The notes beneath the pieces were generated by a model, which ran no database searches, was not told where the DNA came from, and was given only the letters and a program-made list of their open reading frames with translations. Shown here in pieces: positions 1 to 8,686 of a stretch of DNA of 64,000 nucleotides (its first letter is position 1; each line of letters starts with the position of its first letter). The DNA comes from Alkalihalobacillus alcalophilus ATCC 27647 = CGMCC 1.3604. Its GTDB lineage: Bacteria; Bacillota; Bacilli; Bacillales; Bacillaceae_D. The stretch is taken from NCBI RefSeq assembly GCF_000292245.2, contig NZ_ALPT02000001.1, positions 70,221-134,220 on the forward strand, given 5' to 3'. A program made the position numbers and the translations under genes.

Positions 1-715
1 TAATTTCAACCACATCGGTAAAAGTCGTAATCGAACATTCATCAAGCCCTTCTCCACCTGATACGACTAAAGAATGTTTTGTTCCTAACCGTTGCAAAGC
101 TTCTGCCATTTTATCTAACATCTTTACATCATAAACACCTAATAACTGGTGCTTCGCTTGAGCTGGATTGGTGAGCGGTCCTAATATATTAAAAATCGTG
201 CGAAACCCTAACTCTTTACGAGGTGTAACTGCATGTTTCATCGATTGATGGTAAAGAGGGGCAAATAAAAAACAAAGATGATGATTCTCCAATGATTTTG
301 CCGCTTCGTCCGGTGTACGCTGAATGTCAATACCCAAATGTTCAAGCACATCCGCACTTCCACTTTTGGATGAGACCGCCCGATTACCATGCTTTGCGAC
401 TTTTATCCCAAAAGAGGACAAAACGAGCGCAACGGTTGTAGAAATATTAAACGTTCTTAATGAATCTCCACCTGTCCCACAAGTATCAATTAAGTGTTCG
501 CTATTATAAGGAATCATTAATGAATGGCTACGCATCGCTCGGGCAAACCCTGTTATCTCATCGACGGTCTCGCCTCTAAACCTCATAACTGTAATAAAAC
601 TAGCAATTTGTGCTGGCGTTGCGAGCCCATTCATAATCTCATTCATCACTTCCTCGGCACTGGTCTCTGATAAAGTTTCCCCATTTAAACAAGCATTTAA
701 GTGTCTTTTAAGCAT
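1..715 (-). CDS. trpD: Anthranilate phosphoribosyltransferase TrpD (3' end outside window)
   Basis: Transfers phosphoribose from PRPP to anthranilate, the second step of tryptophan synthesis, in the cytosol. The minus-strand reading from ATG 715 gives MLKRHLNACLNGE and, after about 80 residues, the PRPP-binding motif DTCGTGGDS, then KHGNRAVSSKSGSADVLE and LGPLTNPA, all typical of this family. About 238 residues are present; the C-terminal third lies beyond base 1. The start overlaps the trpE stop by 8 nt, so translation is probably coupled to trpE and transcription is under the same TRAP attenuator. Identification is secure; only completeness is unknown. Confidence 0.95.
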   Translation of the reverse strand, partial: MLKRHLNACLNGETLSETSAEEVMNEIMNGLATPAQIASFITVMRFRGETVDEITGFARAMRSHSLMIPYNSEHLIDTCGTGGDSLRTFNISTTVALVLSSFGIKVAKHGNRAVSSKSGSADVLEHLGIDIQRTPDEAAKSLENHHLCFLFAPLYHQSMKHAVTPRKELGFRTIFNILGPLTNPAQAKHQLLGVYDVKMLDKMAEALQRLGTKHSLVVSGGEGLDECSITTFTDVVEI

Positions 716-2219
716 CGACTTTGACCTCCTCATAGCCAAACATTTTTTCTGCCATTTGTACCGACCTTATTAACGCCTTTGCTTTATTTTGCGTTTCTTC
801 ATATTCCTTGATCGGCACTGAGTCGGCAACAATCCCTGCTCCTGCTTGCACATAAGCTTTTTGGTCTTTTAAAATGAGCGTTCGAATCGCAATACAGGAA
901 TCAATATTGCCATCAAATCCTAAATAACCAATTGCTCCAGCATAAATTCCTCTTTTAGTAGGCTCCAACTCTTGCAAAATTTCCATCGCCCTTATTTTCG
1001 GTGCCCCCGAGACTGTCCCTGCCGGAAAAGAGGCCATGAGAGCATCTAGTGGTTTAACACCTGTACGGAGCTCGCCTGTTACTTTTGAAACGATGTGCAT
1101 CACATGCGAAAATTTTCCGATTTCTAACAAAGTAGGTGTTTGGACTGAACCATATTCTGCAATCCGCCCGACATCATTTCGAGCAAGGTCAACAAGCATA
1201 TAATGTTCAGCCCGTTCCTTCTCATCTGCTAATAGCTCCTCTTGTAACCTGCTATCTTCTTCTTGACTTAGACCGCGTTGTCTCGTCCCGGCAATCGGAT
1301 GAATTTCAACATGGCCGTCTTGAACTTGCACGAGTCGTTCAGGTGAACTACCGACGATTTCTAAATCATCGAACTTTAAATAAAATAAATATGGAGATGG
1401 GTTAACCATTCGTAAAACCCGGTAAATCTCTAAACCAGATGAACGAACATCAACTTCAAAGCGCTGGGATAACACAGCTTGAAAAATATCGCCGGCCCGA
1501 ATATACTCTTTAATCCGCTCAACGTCTTTTATAAAACGACTTTTATCATAATTTGATTTTACCTTTTCAAAGCTTACTTCTTGTTCAAAAGTAGGAGAGG
1601 ATTTAATCGATAAACCTCGAATTGGTTGTTCTAATTTTAGGACGATACTTTTTAATATGCTTACCGCCTCTTCGTATTGATTAGATAACGTTAATTCAGA
1701 GTCAATCGGCTTATGAACAATAATCGTCAATTGCTTTTGCACGTGATCATACGCGATTAATGTTTCACAAAATAAAAATTGATAATATGGAGCGATGTTG
1801 GTTGTATTTGGTTTTAAGACAGGCTCTATCGTTTCAATTGCATCATAGCTCATATATCCGACTGCCCCACCTTTAAAAGGGATCGGCAAATCAATGGGTG
1901 CTACATCGATAAGGGTCATTGTCGCTTCATATGCTTCCTCAAATGTCTCGGCATTAATGATGGGGTCTTTCTTTTTTGAGTAGGTGATAAATCGACCATT
2001 CTCTTCAACTAACTCATAAAGTGGATTTAAACCGATAAACGAATAATTCGACCAAATTGAGGCCTCATCATTGCTTTCTAATAAAAAGCTCACTTCTTCT
2101 TTAAGTTGATGAACGATTTGAATTGGCGTTAGTCCGTCCGCAAAAAATTGCTCAATGACAGGAATTGTTTTATGTTGTTTAGCCTGTTCAGAAAAAGCTA
2201 AATAAGAGGTTTTTATCAT
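708..2219 (-). CDS. trpE: Anthranilate synthase component I TrpE
   Basis: Makes anthranilate from chorismate with the glutamine amidotransferase subunit (TrpG/PabA, not in the window). The N-terminal regulatory domain carries the tryptophan-binding LLES motif (about residue 47), and the C-terminal chorismate-binding domain has PSPYLFYL, GSSPERL, PIAGTRQRG and the late FPAGTVSGAPKIRAMEI block. The open frame extends to 2348, but that extension is the attenuator hairpin. The real start is the ATG at 2219, preceded by GAAGGAG with 7-nt spacing, giving 503 residues, normal for the family. It is the first gene of the trp operon and its stop overlaps trpD. Confidence 0.95.
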   Translation of the reverse strand: MIKTSYLAFSEQAKQHKTIPVIEQFFADGLTPIQIVHQLKEEVSFLLESNDEASIWSNYSFIGLNPLYELVEENGRFITYSKKKDPIINAETFEEAYEATMTLIDVAPIDLPIPFKGGAVGYMSYDAIETIEPVLKPNTTNIAPYYQFLFCETLIAYDHVQKQLTIIVHKPIDSELTLSNQYEEAVSILKSIVLKLEQPIRGLSIKSSPTFEQEVSFEKVKSNYDKSRFIKDVERIKEYIRAGDIFQAVLSQRFEVDVRSSGLEIYRVLRMVNPSPYLFYLKFDDLEIVGSSPERLVQVQDGHVEIHPIAGTRQRGLSQEEDSRLQEELLADEKERAEHYMLVDLARNDVGRIAEYGSVQTPTLLEIGKFSHVMHIVSKVTGELRTGVKPLDALMASFPAGTVSGAPKIRAMEILQELEPTKRGIYAGAIGYLGFDGNIDSCIAIRTLILKDQKAYVQAGAGIVADSVPIKEYEETQNKAKALIRSVQMAEKMFGYEEVKVDA

Positions 2220-2476
2220 GTATATCGCTCCTTCATAAAAAGAGGGAGGATAAATTAAGGAGGGGTACGAGCACAAAAATATTGGCCCGAAATGGAGAAT
2301 ACATATAAAAAACCCTATGACCAATAGGCATAGGGTGTATATAAACATCCTTTGCTCCGCTCAGCTCTCCTCAACTAATCTCATACTCTTCTCATCTCAT
2401 ATTTTCATTTAAATATCTTAATAACTCTACTCTTCTCACTATGGATTCACTCTATAAGAATCCTTCTACTGTTAGT
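2220..2476 (-). promoter_or_regulatory. trp operon leader with TRAP-binding triplet array
   Basis: Read on the minus strand, 2452-2355 holds GAG/TAG triplets. Nine (2398-2355) are spaced by 2 nt with one 3-nt exception. Three more evenly spaced GAGs lie at 2437-2425, with extra TAG/GAG copies just upstream. This is the pattern bound by the 11-mer TRAP ring, whose gene mtrB is at 12.0 kb. Downstream lies an intrinsic terminator (2304-2336). Just before trpE, the complement of 2257-2265 (CCCCTCCTT) can pair with the trpE ribosome site, suggesting a Shine-Dalgarno-blocking hairpin as in B. subtilis. An antiterminator partner (CATAG near 2444-2440) is possible but weak. Confidence 0.9.
2304..2336 (-). 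terminator. trp attenuator terminator
   Basis: On the minus strand an 8-bp stem ACCCTATG/CATAGGGT (2336-2329 with 2319-2312) is followed at once by a run of T. It lies between the TRAP triplets and trpE and would form when TRAP with tryptophan holds the triplets. Confidence 0.88.
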
Positions 2477-2860
2477 TTAAACCGACTCGCTTTGATCCGT
2501 CAAGACTAAATCTGGTCTTAATTTCACTGCATCATTTAAATAAATGTGAGTGATTTGATCCTGGGCAACATCTGTATTCACCGTCATCATAATTCGAATA
2601 CAGTTCTCTAAACTTCCCGGAACAGCTATTTCCCTGGCACACATAACAGGAACATAATCAAAGCCTTCAAAACGACGTAACGCTTTAGCAGGGAACGTCG
2701 CGATTAAATCCTCTGTTACGGTTATCAGCACTTGTGCGACATCTTCTGGTTGTATCTCGTTTTTTTCAATCATTAATGCGAGCAATTCTTCTGTAGCGTC
2801 TAATACAATCTCTTCAACATCTTCTTTTACTGTAGTCGCACCTCTGATTCCTCTCACCAA
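2477..2860 (-). CDS. aroH: Chorismate mutase, monofunctional AroH type
   Basis: Converts chorismate to prephenate for phenylalanine and tyrosine synthesis; a small trimeric cytosolic enzyme. The protein begins VRGIRGATTV and ends YLNDAVKLRPDL, with the AroH-type active-site arginines in RGIRG and in CIRIMMTVNTDV. The open frame allows a GTG start at 2869, but that codon abuts the GGGGA ribosome site. The TTG at 2860 has 9-nt spacing and gives an N-terminus matching B. subtilis AroH, so it is preferred. It follows aroB closely and precedes the trp leader, the usual aro-trp supraoperon order. Confidence 0.93.
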   Translation of the reverse strand: MVRGIRGATTVKEDVEEIVLDATEELLALMIEKNEIQPEDVAQVLITVTEDLIATFPAKALRRFEGFDYVPVMCAREIAVPGSLENCIRIMMTVNTDVAQDQITHIYLNDAVKLRPDLVLTDQSESV

Positions 2861-2865
2861 TACAA

Positions 2866-3948
2866 TCACTCCCCAAGCATTTTTTCTATTAGCGTTAAAA
2901 TCTCCTTCTCGTCGACTTCTTCCACTTGGACAGAACCGACCTCTTTCATTAAAACCATCCGAATGATACCTGCATTGACTTTTTTATCTTTTTTCATCGT
3001 AGCAAGTAACGACTCTGCCTGTAATGTTTTCGGTAGATTTGTATCATAGCCCAATTGCCTCAACCATTGTTTGAACTCATTAATTGGTAATTTCACCTGA
3101 TAAAGCTGTTCACTTAAGCGCATTGCAAAAATAATCCCTAGAGCGACTGCCTCCCCATGTGTCATTTTTCCGTAACCTAATTGAGTTTCAATCGCATGGC
3201 CAAGTGTATGACCTAAATTCAAATGGGCTCTTACCCCTGCTTCCTTTTCATCTTCCGCTACAATTTCTGCTTTGACAGCAATCGATCGTTCAAGCAACTG
3301 CTCTAAAAGAGAAACATCTAAATCAACAAAGGAATCAATTTTTTCTTGTAACCATTGATAAAATTCAGGCACTTGAATTAAACCATGTTTAAAAGCCTCA
3401 GCAAACCCTGAACGCCACTCTTGCTCTGGTAATGAAACTAAAAGCTCAGGGTCATAAATAACCATTTCTGGTTGATGAAAAGCACCAATCATGTTTTTGC
3501 CTAAACGATGATTGATCGCAACCTTTCCTCCTACACTACTATCATGAGCAAGCAATGTCGTTGGAATTTGTACAAAGCGAATACCACGCATATAAGTAGC
3601 CGCAACAAATCCAGCAATATCTCCTACTACACCACCACCTAAAGCAATAATCATCGAATCTCTGTCTAATCCATTTTCTAGTGCAACCGTTAAAAGCTGC
3701 TCAAATTCAACAAATGATTTAGAAGCTTCTCCAGCAGGCACGACCGCTTCAACAAGTGGATAATGATCTTTTAATTGATTTTTCACTCTATCTAAATAAA
3801 GTTCGGCGACTGTGGAGTCTGTAATAATAAAAATCGAAGTAGGTTGCTTTTTCCAGCTTTTCAACATCGGCAAAAGCTTATGGAGACAACCGGCTTCAAT
3901 CCATACATCATAACTTTTGGACTCTGTTTGAACCGCGACCTTTCTCAT
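2866..3948 (-). CDS. aroB: 3-dehydroquinate synthase
   Basis: Second step of the shikimate pathway, turning DAHP into 3-dehydroquinate with NAD and a metal ion. Visible family motifs are GGGVVGDIAGFVAATYMRG (cofactor site, about residues 104-122), the PTTLLAHDSSVGGKVAIN block and the metal-binding HLNLGHTLGHAIE with MTHGEAVALG. The length of 360 is normal. Its ATG overlaps the aroC stop (TAATG) and its TGA lies next to the aroH start, so aroC-aroB-aroH is a tightly coupled unit supplying chorismate to trpE, aroH and menaquinone synthesis. Confidence 0.96.
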   Translation of the reverse strand: MRKVAVQTESKSYDVWIEAGCLHKLLPMLKSWKKQPTSIFIITDSTVAELYLDRVKNQLKDHYPLVEAVVPAGEASKSFVEFEQLLTVALENGLDRDSMIIALGGGVVGDIAGFVAATYMRGIRFVQIPTTLLAHDSSVGGKVAINHRLGKNMIGAFHQPEMVIYDPELLVSLPEQEWRSGFAEAFKHGLIQVPEFYQWLQEKIDSFVDLDVSLLEQLLERSIAVKAEIVAEDEKEAGVRAHLNLGHTLGHAIETQLGYGKMTHGEAVALGIIFAMRLSEQLYQVKLPINEFKQWLRQLGYDTNLPKTLQAESLLATMKKDKKVNAGIIRMVLMKEVGSVQVEEVDEKEILTLIEKMLGE

Positions 3949-5120
3949 TAAAACTTCCTCGCCTCTTCATGATGAAGCCCAATATTCCGTTCGATCGTCT
4001 CGATCCGATCTTGACCAAACGTTTCTAATAAGGCGTTCGCTACTTCCCATGCTACAACCGCTTCAGCTACGACAGATGCAGCTGGAACCGCACAGCTATC
4101 CGAACGCTCAATACTGGCCGCAAATGTTTCTTTTGTTTCAATGTCTACACTTTGTAATGGCTTATATAAAGTTGGAATTGGTTTCATGACCCCACGTACA
4201 ACAATAGGCATCCCATTTGTCATACCACCTTCAAACCCACCTAAATGATTGGTTTTACGTGTATATCCTTTTTCCTCATCCCAAATAATTTCGTCATGAA
4301 CTTGGCTTCCTGGTTTTCTTGCTGCCTCAAAACCAATCCCAATTTCAACCCCTTTAAATGCATTAATACTCATAACCGCTGCCGCTAATTTCGCATCAAG
4401 TTTGCGATCATATTGAACATGACTTCCAAGTCCAATTGGAACACCTTCAATCACAACCTCCACAACTCCTCCAATTGAGTCACCTGCTTGTTTGGCTTCA
4501 TCAATCGCCTCGATCATTTTTGTTGACGCCTCTTCATCTAAACAGCGAACTAACGAAGCTTCTGAACGATCCTTTAAATCTTGAATGGAGCTATAATCGG
4601 TATGTTCGGCTTTCACACCACCAATTTCTAACACATGACCGCCAACTTGAATGCCAAATGTCGATAAGATCTTTTTCGCCACAGCTCCTGCTGCTACCCG
4701 AACCGTTGTTTCACGAGCTGAGGAACGTTCTAATACATTTCGCATATCACGATGACCATATTTAATCGCACCATTTAAATCAGCATGACCTGGTCTCGGT
4801 CTTGAAATTTTACGTTTTACTTCTTTCTCTTCTTCCTCTGATAACGGTTCTGCTCCCATAACTTTTGTCCAATGGGTCCAATCCTTATTTTCGACAACTA
4901 ACGCAATCGGTGCACCTGTTGTTTTTCCATGACGAACACCACTCGTTATGTGCACTTGGTCCTTTTCAATTTGCATGCGGCGACCACGGCCATACCCGCC
5001 TTGTCTTCTTGCTAATTCGGTATTAATATCTTCTGCCAACAATTCTAATTGAGCTGGAACGCCTTCAATTATCGTTGTGAGTTGTGGTCCATGTGATTCA
5101 CCTGCTGTTAAATATCTCAT
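3948..5120 (-). CDS. aroC: Chorismate synthase (B. subtilis name aroF)
   Basis: Last shikimate-pathway step, EPSP to chorismate, needing reduced FMN. Family signatures include AGESHG at the N-terminus, RRQGGYGRGRRMQIE, RPGHADLNGA and ERSSARETT. The 390-residue length matches Gram-positive enzymes. It starts at ATG 5120 behind a GGAGGAG site. It is the upstream gene of the aroC-aroB-aroH run; cheR lies about 185 nt further upstream, as in B. subtilis. Confidence 0.96.
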   Translation of the reverse strand: MRYLTAGESHGPQLTTIIEGVPAQLELLAEDINTELARRQGGYGRGRRMQIEKDQVHITSGVRHGKTTGAPIALVVENKDWTHWTKVMGAEPLSEEEEKEVKRKISRPRPGHADLNGAIKYGHRDMRNVLERSSARETTVRVAAGAVAKKILSTFGIQVGGHVLEIGGVKAEHTDYSSIQDLKDRSEASLVRCLDEEASTKMIEAIDEAKQAGDSIGGVVEVVIEGVPIGLGSHVQYDRKLDAKLAAAVMSINAFKGVEIGIGFEAARKPGSQVHDEIIWDEEKGYTRKTNHLGGFEGGMTNGMPIVVRGVMKPIPTLYKPLQSVDIETKETFAASIERSDSCAVPAASVVAEAVVAWEVANALLETFGQDRIETIERNIGLHHEEARKF

Positions 5121-5304
5121 CTACGTCTCCTCCTCCAACTAACCACCAATCTCTTTATCGCTTTTATGCGTTAAATTATAACATATTTATTTTGATTTGT
5201 GTGATTAATTTCTCTTCATTCTATTTGATTATTTAGCCATTCTACCAAAAATAATAAAATACGTCTAAATCATTTTCTTTTTTTTCAGAAAAATATAAGA
5301 TTCT

Positions 5305-6081
5305 TTAACTCATTTTCCGATAAAAGAAGGTCTCATCTGCTTCTAATTGATATTGTTTCGCTTGAAAAATTTGTTCCGTACTGCCAACGAATAATATTCC
5401 CCCTGGCCGTAAAGCTTGACTAAACTTTTGATACAGCTCATGTTTGGCTTCTTCTGTAAAATAAATCATCACATTTCGACACACAATTAAATCGAAGCCT
5501 GTTTCAAATCGGTCAGCAAGTAAGTTTTGCTTCTTAAAAGCAATCGACTTTTTTACTTCGTCATTGATGCGATAACCAAGTGCTTCCCGCTGAAAATAGG
5601 TCTTTAATTTCTGTTCTGGTACTTGTTGGACAGAACGTTCTAAATAAAAACCATTTTTGGCCCGCTCCATAATTTGTTCATCAATATCAGTGGCTAAAAT
5701 CATCTTTTCTCTTAATCGGACAAAATCTGAGAGCATTAGCGCCAATGTATACGGTTCTTCTCCAGAAGAGCATGCTGCACTCCAAACCTTTAATGAATTT
5801 GTTTCTTTCACCAATCTCGGTAAGATTTTCCTTTGTAACACATTCCAACGGTTGGGATTTCGGTAAAATTCCGAAACATTAATTGTCATCCGCTCAAGAA
5901 ATTCATCAAACAACACTGGCCGTTCTTTTATAGCTATAAAAAAGTCCGAAAAAGTAACGAATCCGTGTTTATTACGTAAAGTCGTTAATCTCCTTTTCAT
6001 TTGTGTTTCCTTATATAAAGACAAATTAATTCCCGTTACATTATGTATATTTATAATAAAATCATGATAGTCTTGGTCCAT
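5305..6081 (-). CDS. cheR: Chemotaxis protein methyltransferase CheR
   Basis: SAM-dependent methylation of glutamates on chemoreceptors for sensory adaptation. The N-terminal helical domain carries MKRRLTTLRNKHGF, followed by the methyltransferase fold with WSAACSSGEEPYTLAL (SAM binding, about residues 110-125) and FDLIVCRNVMIYF. The start is set at the ATG with an AGGGGAG site upstream (MDQDYHDF), not the longer frame from 6117; this gives 258 residues, the usual size. No other chemotaxis gene is nearby; this isolated position between ndk and aroC is the same as in B. subtilis. Confidence 0.94.
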   Translation of the reverse strand: MDQDYHDFIINIHNVTGINLSLYKETQMKRRLTTLRNKHGFVTFSDFFIAIKERPVLFDEFLERMTINVSEFYRNPNRWNVLQRKILPRLVKETNSLKVWSAACSSGEEPYTLALMLSDFVRLREKMILATDIDEQIMERAKNGFYLERSVQQVPEQKLKTYFQREALGYRINDEVKKSIAFKKQNLLADRFETGFDLIVCRNVMIYFTEEAKHELYQKFSQALRPGGILFVGSTEQIFQAKQYQLEADETFFYRKMS

Positions 6082-6194
6082 CTTCTTTCTCCCCTTCTCT
6101 TCATTCCCCCTAATCATATACGCAACAACAAAATAATTCTAGTTAAATAGCCTCCACCTGCTACAGCTAACCGAGGAAATTTATTTCTTTCATA

Positions 6195-6226
6195 AAAAAA
6201 CTACCCTCAAATGAAGGTAGTTTTTC
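6195..6226 (-). terminator. Terminator downstream of ndk
   Basis: Stem AAAAACTACC/GGTAGTTTTT (6196-6205 with 6216-6225) with A and T tracts on both sides, 11 bases past the ndk stop. It could work in both directions. Confidence 0.85.
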
Positions 6227-6236
6227 TACGTATTAA

Positions 6237-6680
6237 TTAAACCCAAACGTTAACGGCTTTCTCATATTCACAAAGCTCTTCTGCTGTAAAGAAGATTCCG
6301 ATTTCACGTTCAGCACTTTCAGGAGAATCTGAACCATGGATAATGTTCATTGATAATTGTGCTGCATAATCGCCACGAATCGTTCCTGGTGCAGAATCGG
6401 CTGGGTTAGTAGCTCCCATCATTGTACGTGCAGTTTTAATGACGTTTTCACCTTCCCAAACCATTGCAAAAACTGGTCCAGAAGTAATAAAATTCACTAA
6501 CTCTCCAAAGAAAGGACGCTCACTATGCTCAGCATAATGTTTTTTCGCCGTTTCTTCAGATACAGACATTAATTTTGCTCCAACTAATTGGAAGCCCTTC
6601 TTTTCAAATCTTGTGACAATTTCACCGATTAAATTACGTTGTACTCCATCAGGTTTTACCATTAAATATGTACGTTCCAT
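6237..6680 (-). CDS. ndk: Nucleoside diphosphate kinase
   Basis: Transfers the terminal phosphate of ATP to NDPs through a phosphohistidine. The protein (147 residues, standard) starts MERTYLMVKPDGVQRN and carries the active-site segment NIIHGSDSPESAEREI near residue 115. A longer frame begins at 6710, but the ATG at 6680 has a GCGAGG site upstream and matches the family N-terminus. It sits between hepT and cheR and has its own terminator. Confidence 0.96.
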   Translation of the reverse strand: MERTYLMVKPDGVQRNLIGEIVTRFEKKGFQLVGAKLMSVSEETAKKHYAEHSERPFFGELVNFITSGPVFAMVWEGENVIKTARTMMGATNPADSAPGTIRGDYAAQLSMNIIHGSDSPESAEREIGIFFTAEELCEYEKAVNVWV

Positions 6681-6794
6681 CTTATTGACCTCGCTTTCAA
6701 AATATAACAAATAAACAACAAACTTAGTATATCAAAAAAATAAAACGCTCTCAAACCTTTTTTTACCAATTTAGAACTTTCAATTTAAAAAAAT

Positions 6795-6836
6795 AAAAAG
6801 GATGAATGTCTACAATTCTGATCACTCATCCTTTTT
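6795..6836 (-). terminator. Terminator downstream of hepT
   Basis: An 11-bp perfect stem AAAAAGGATGA/TCATCCTTTTT (6795-6805 with 6826-6836), whose 3' arm on the minus strand supplies the T run. It ends the hepS...hepT operon. Confidence 0.88.
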
Positions 6837-6846
6837 AATAAAACTA

Positions 6847-7818
6847 TTAAAATTTACGGCGTCCAATATATGTAGCAATATCTGATAAATGTTGCTTTGC
6901 CTTAATATTAGGTAGTAAGTCAAGGCGCTCAAAAGCCTTCTTTAAGTACAGATCACTCATCTTAGTTGCATATTCAATCCCACCAGAACGCTTGATTACT
7001 TCTAAGAATTTGTGAAAATGCTCCTTATCCTGATTAGAACCGTTGAAGAAATCATTTAACTCCGCTTTTAATTGAGGTTTTTTTGTCAGTGCATAAAGAG
7101 CTGGTAATGTCACATTTCCTTGCAACAAGTCACCACCTGCTGGTTTGCCTAGCTGCTTTTCTGTCCCAATAAAATCTAAAATATCATCGGTAATTTGAAA
7201 AGACATACCAACATAATAACCAAACCAATAGAGTTGTTTTTGTACATCAGGATCCGCTTTAGACGCAATCGCCCCAAGCTGTGAGCTAATTGCAATAAGC
7301 AAGGCCGTTTTTCTTTTAATCCGCCGTAAATAGTGCCGCATATTTTGTTCCCAATTATATTGATCGCGGATTTGTTCAATTTCTCCTAAACAAATTTCAA
7401 CCATTGCATTAGACATAATTTCATGAATGCTCGGATTTACAAAAATAGCCGATGTTTCGACCGCTTTTCCAAAAATAAAATCTCCTGTATACATTGCGAC
7501 CCGATTATCCCATTGCGATTTAACCGTCTTTTCCCCTCTTCTTAACTCCGCATCATCAATCACGTCGTCATGAACGAGTGAACCCATATGAATAAGTTCA
7601 AGTGGAACCGCAATATGTTTTAATTTTTCTATATCATATTCACCAAATTTGGCTGCAAGAAGCACAAAAACAGGTCGAATTCTCTTTCCACCTGCTCTAA
7701 GCAAATGAACAGAGGCATCTTCTAAGATCGGATTCGCAGTTTGAACATTTTTTTCTAATTCACGTTCAATCGTCTTAATATCTTCTTTATAGTTTATATA
7801 AATATCAGCTAAGTTCAT
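6847..7818 (-). CDS. hepT: Heptaprenyl diphosphate synthase component II (catalytic)
   Basis: Catalytic subunit of the synthase that makes the C35 side chain of menaquinone-7, working with HepS. The first aspartate-rich motif is LVHDDVIDDAELRRG (about residue 85) and the second FQITDDILDFIG (about 210), with GKRIRP near residue 45 for IPP binding. Length 323. A Shine-Dalgarno AAGGTGAAG precedes ATG 7818. It is the last gene of the block, 10 nt after mqnA. Confidence 0.94.
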   Translation of the reverse strand: MNLADIYINYKEDIKTIERELEKNVQTANPILEDASVHLLRAGGKRIRPVFVLLAAKFGEYDIEKLKHIAVPLELIHMGSLVHDDVIDDAELRRGEKTVKSQWDNRVAMYTGDFIFGKAVETSAIFVNPSIHEIMSNAMVEICLGEIEQIRDQYNWEQNMRHYLRRIKRKTALLIAISSQLGAIASKADPDVQKQLYWFGYYVGMSFQITDDILDFIGTEKQLGKPAGGDLLQGNVTLPALYALTKKPQLKAELNDFFNGSNQDKEHFHKFLEVIKRSGGIEYATKMSDLYLKKAFERLDLLPNIKAKQHLSDIATYIGRRKF

Positions 7819-7828
7819 TCACTTCACC

Positions 7829-8686
7829 TTACTTAGTCAATTTATCTTTCACAGGTTGCCATAATTTAAGGGTTTCTACTGGTTCATTTAAATAACCAAG
7901 TTGATAACATAAATCATAAAAAGAAAGCAGACCTTTTTGTTCAGCTTCTGAAAAATCGTATGTTAAGCCGTTAAAGTAATTCGACCAAAACGGCAAATCT
8001 CCTGCATGATCTTTCATAATCTGTCGGATCATCGGTTGAAATTGTGTTTGTATCGACATTTCCTTACTAAATAACAATTCACGATTTAATAGTTCGAGCT
8101 CTTTTACTTTTGTTTCGACAATTTCATTTCTAACCGCTATAACAGCAAATGTCATCGGTAACCCTGTAAATTGATACCATAATTCACCAAGATCATACTG
8201 ATAAATATTTGGTTCTTTACACCAAGTCGCTTTAATTGCATCATCACCAATTAATAAACAAGCATCAAACTGTGCAAGCATTTTATCATAGTTTGGCTCC
8301 TCTACTTCATAGTGAACCTTAAACTGATAAAAGTGAGCCAAAATCACTTTTAATAAATGAATGGTCGTTGCAGAGCTTGAAGTTAAAGCGATCCTTTTCT
8401 CATTTAATTGTTCAATTGGAACTTTAGAAAACAAAAATAAGGAACCAACAGCATGATAAGATGAAACCGATAAATCTGGTAAAAGCGTATAATCATGTTG
8501 GTTTTTAGCATAAGCAAAGCTAGAAATGCCACCGACATCAACCTCTGCTTTAGACATTGCCGCATTTAACTGAGCCGGAACTTGAGGTATAAATGTGAAT
8601 TGTTCTTCTTTTAACTTATCTCTGTCAACAAAATAAAAAAGAGGTAGAATGTTTGTATAGGATATTTCACCAATTCGAAGCGTCAT
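7829..8686 (-). CDS. mqnA: Chorismate dehydratase MqnA (futalosine menaquinone pathway)
   Basis: Likely dehydrates chorismate to 3-enolpyruvylbenzoate, the entry step of the futalosine route to menaquinone. The sequence begins MTLRIGEISYTNILPLFYF and continues with the periplasmic-binding-like fold of the MqnA/MqnD family, including VDVGGISSFAYA, LTSSSATTIHLLK and LIGDDAIKA. 285 residues. The ATG at 8686 overlaps the ubiX stop (TAATG) and has GGGGAG 4 nt upstream, so the longer frame from 8698 is rejected. Neighbours are the prenyltransferase and the flavin prenyltransferase needed later in the same pathway. Confidence 0.88.
   Translation of the reverse strand: MTLRIGEISYTNILPLFYFVDRDKLKEEQFTFIPQVPAQLNAAMSKAEVDVGGISSFAYAKNQHDYTLLPDLSVSSYHAVGSLFLFSKVPIEQLNEKRIALTSSSATTIHLLKVILAHFYQFKVHYEVEEPNYDKMLAQFDACLLIGDDAIKATWCKEPNIYQYDLGELWYQFTGLPMTFAVIAVRNEIVETKVKELELLNRELLFSKEMSIQTQFQPMIRQIMKDHAGDLPFWSNYFNGLTYDFSEAEQKGLLSFYDLCYQLGYLNEPVETLKLWQPVKDKLTK

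Noticed and set aside
2220..2348. 43-residue hydrophobic N-terminal extension of TrpE
   Set aside because: It translates the attenuator terminator and spacer; ATG 2219 has the proper ribosome site and family-like N-terminus.
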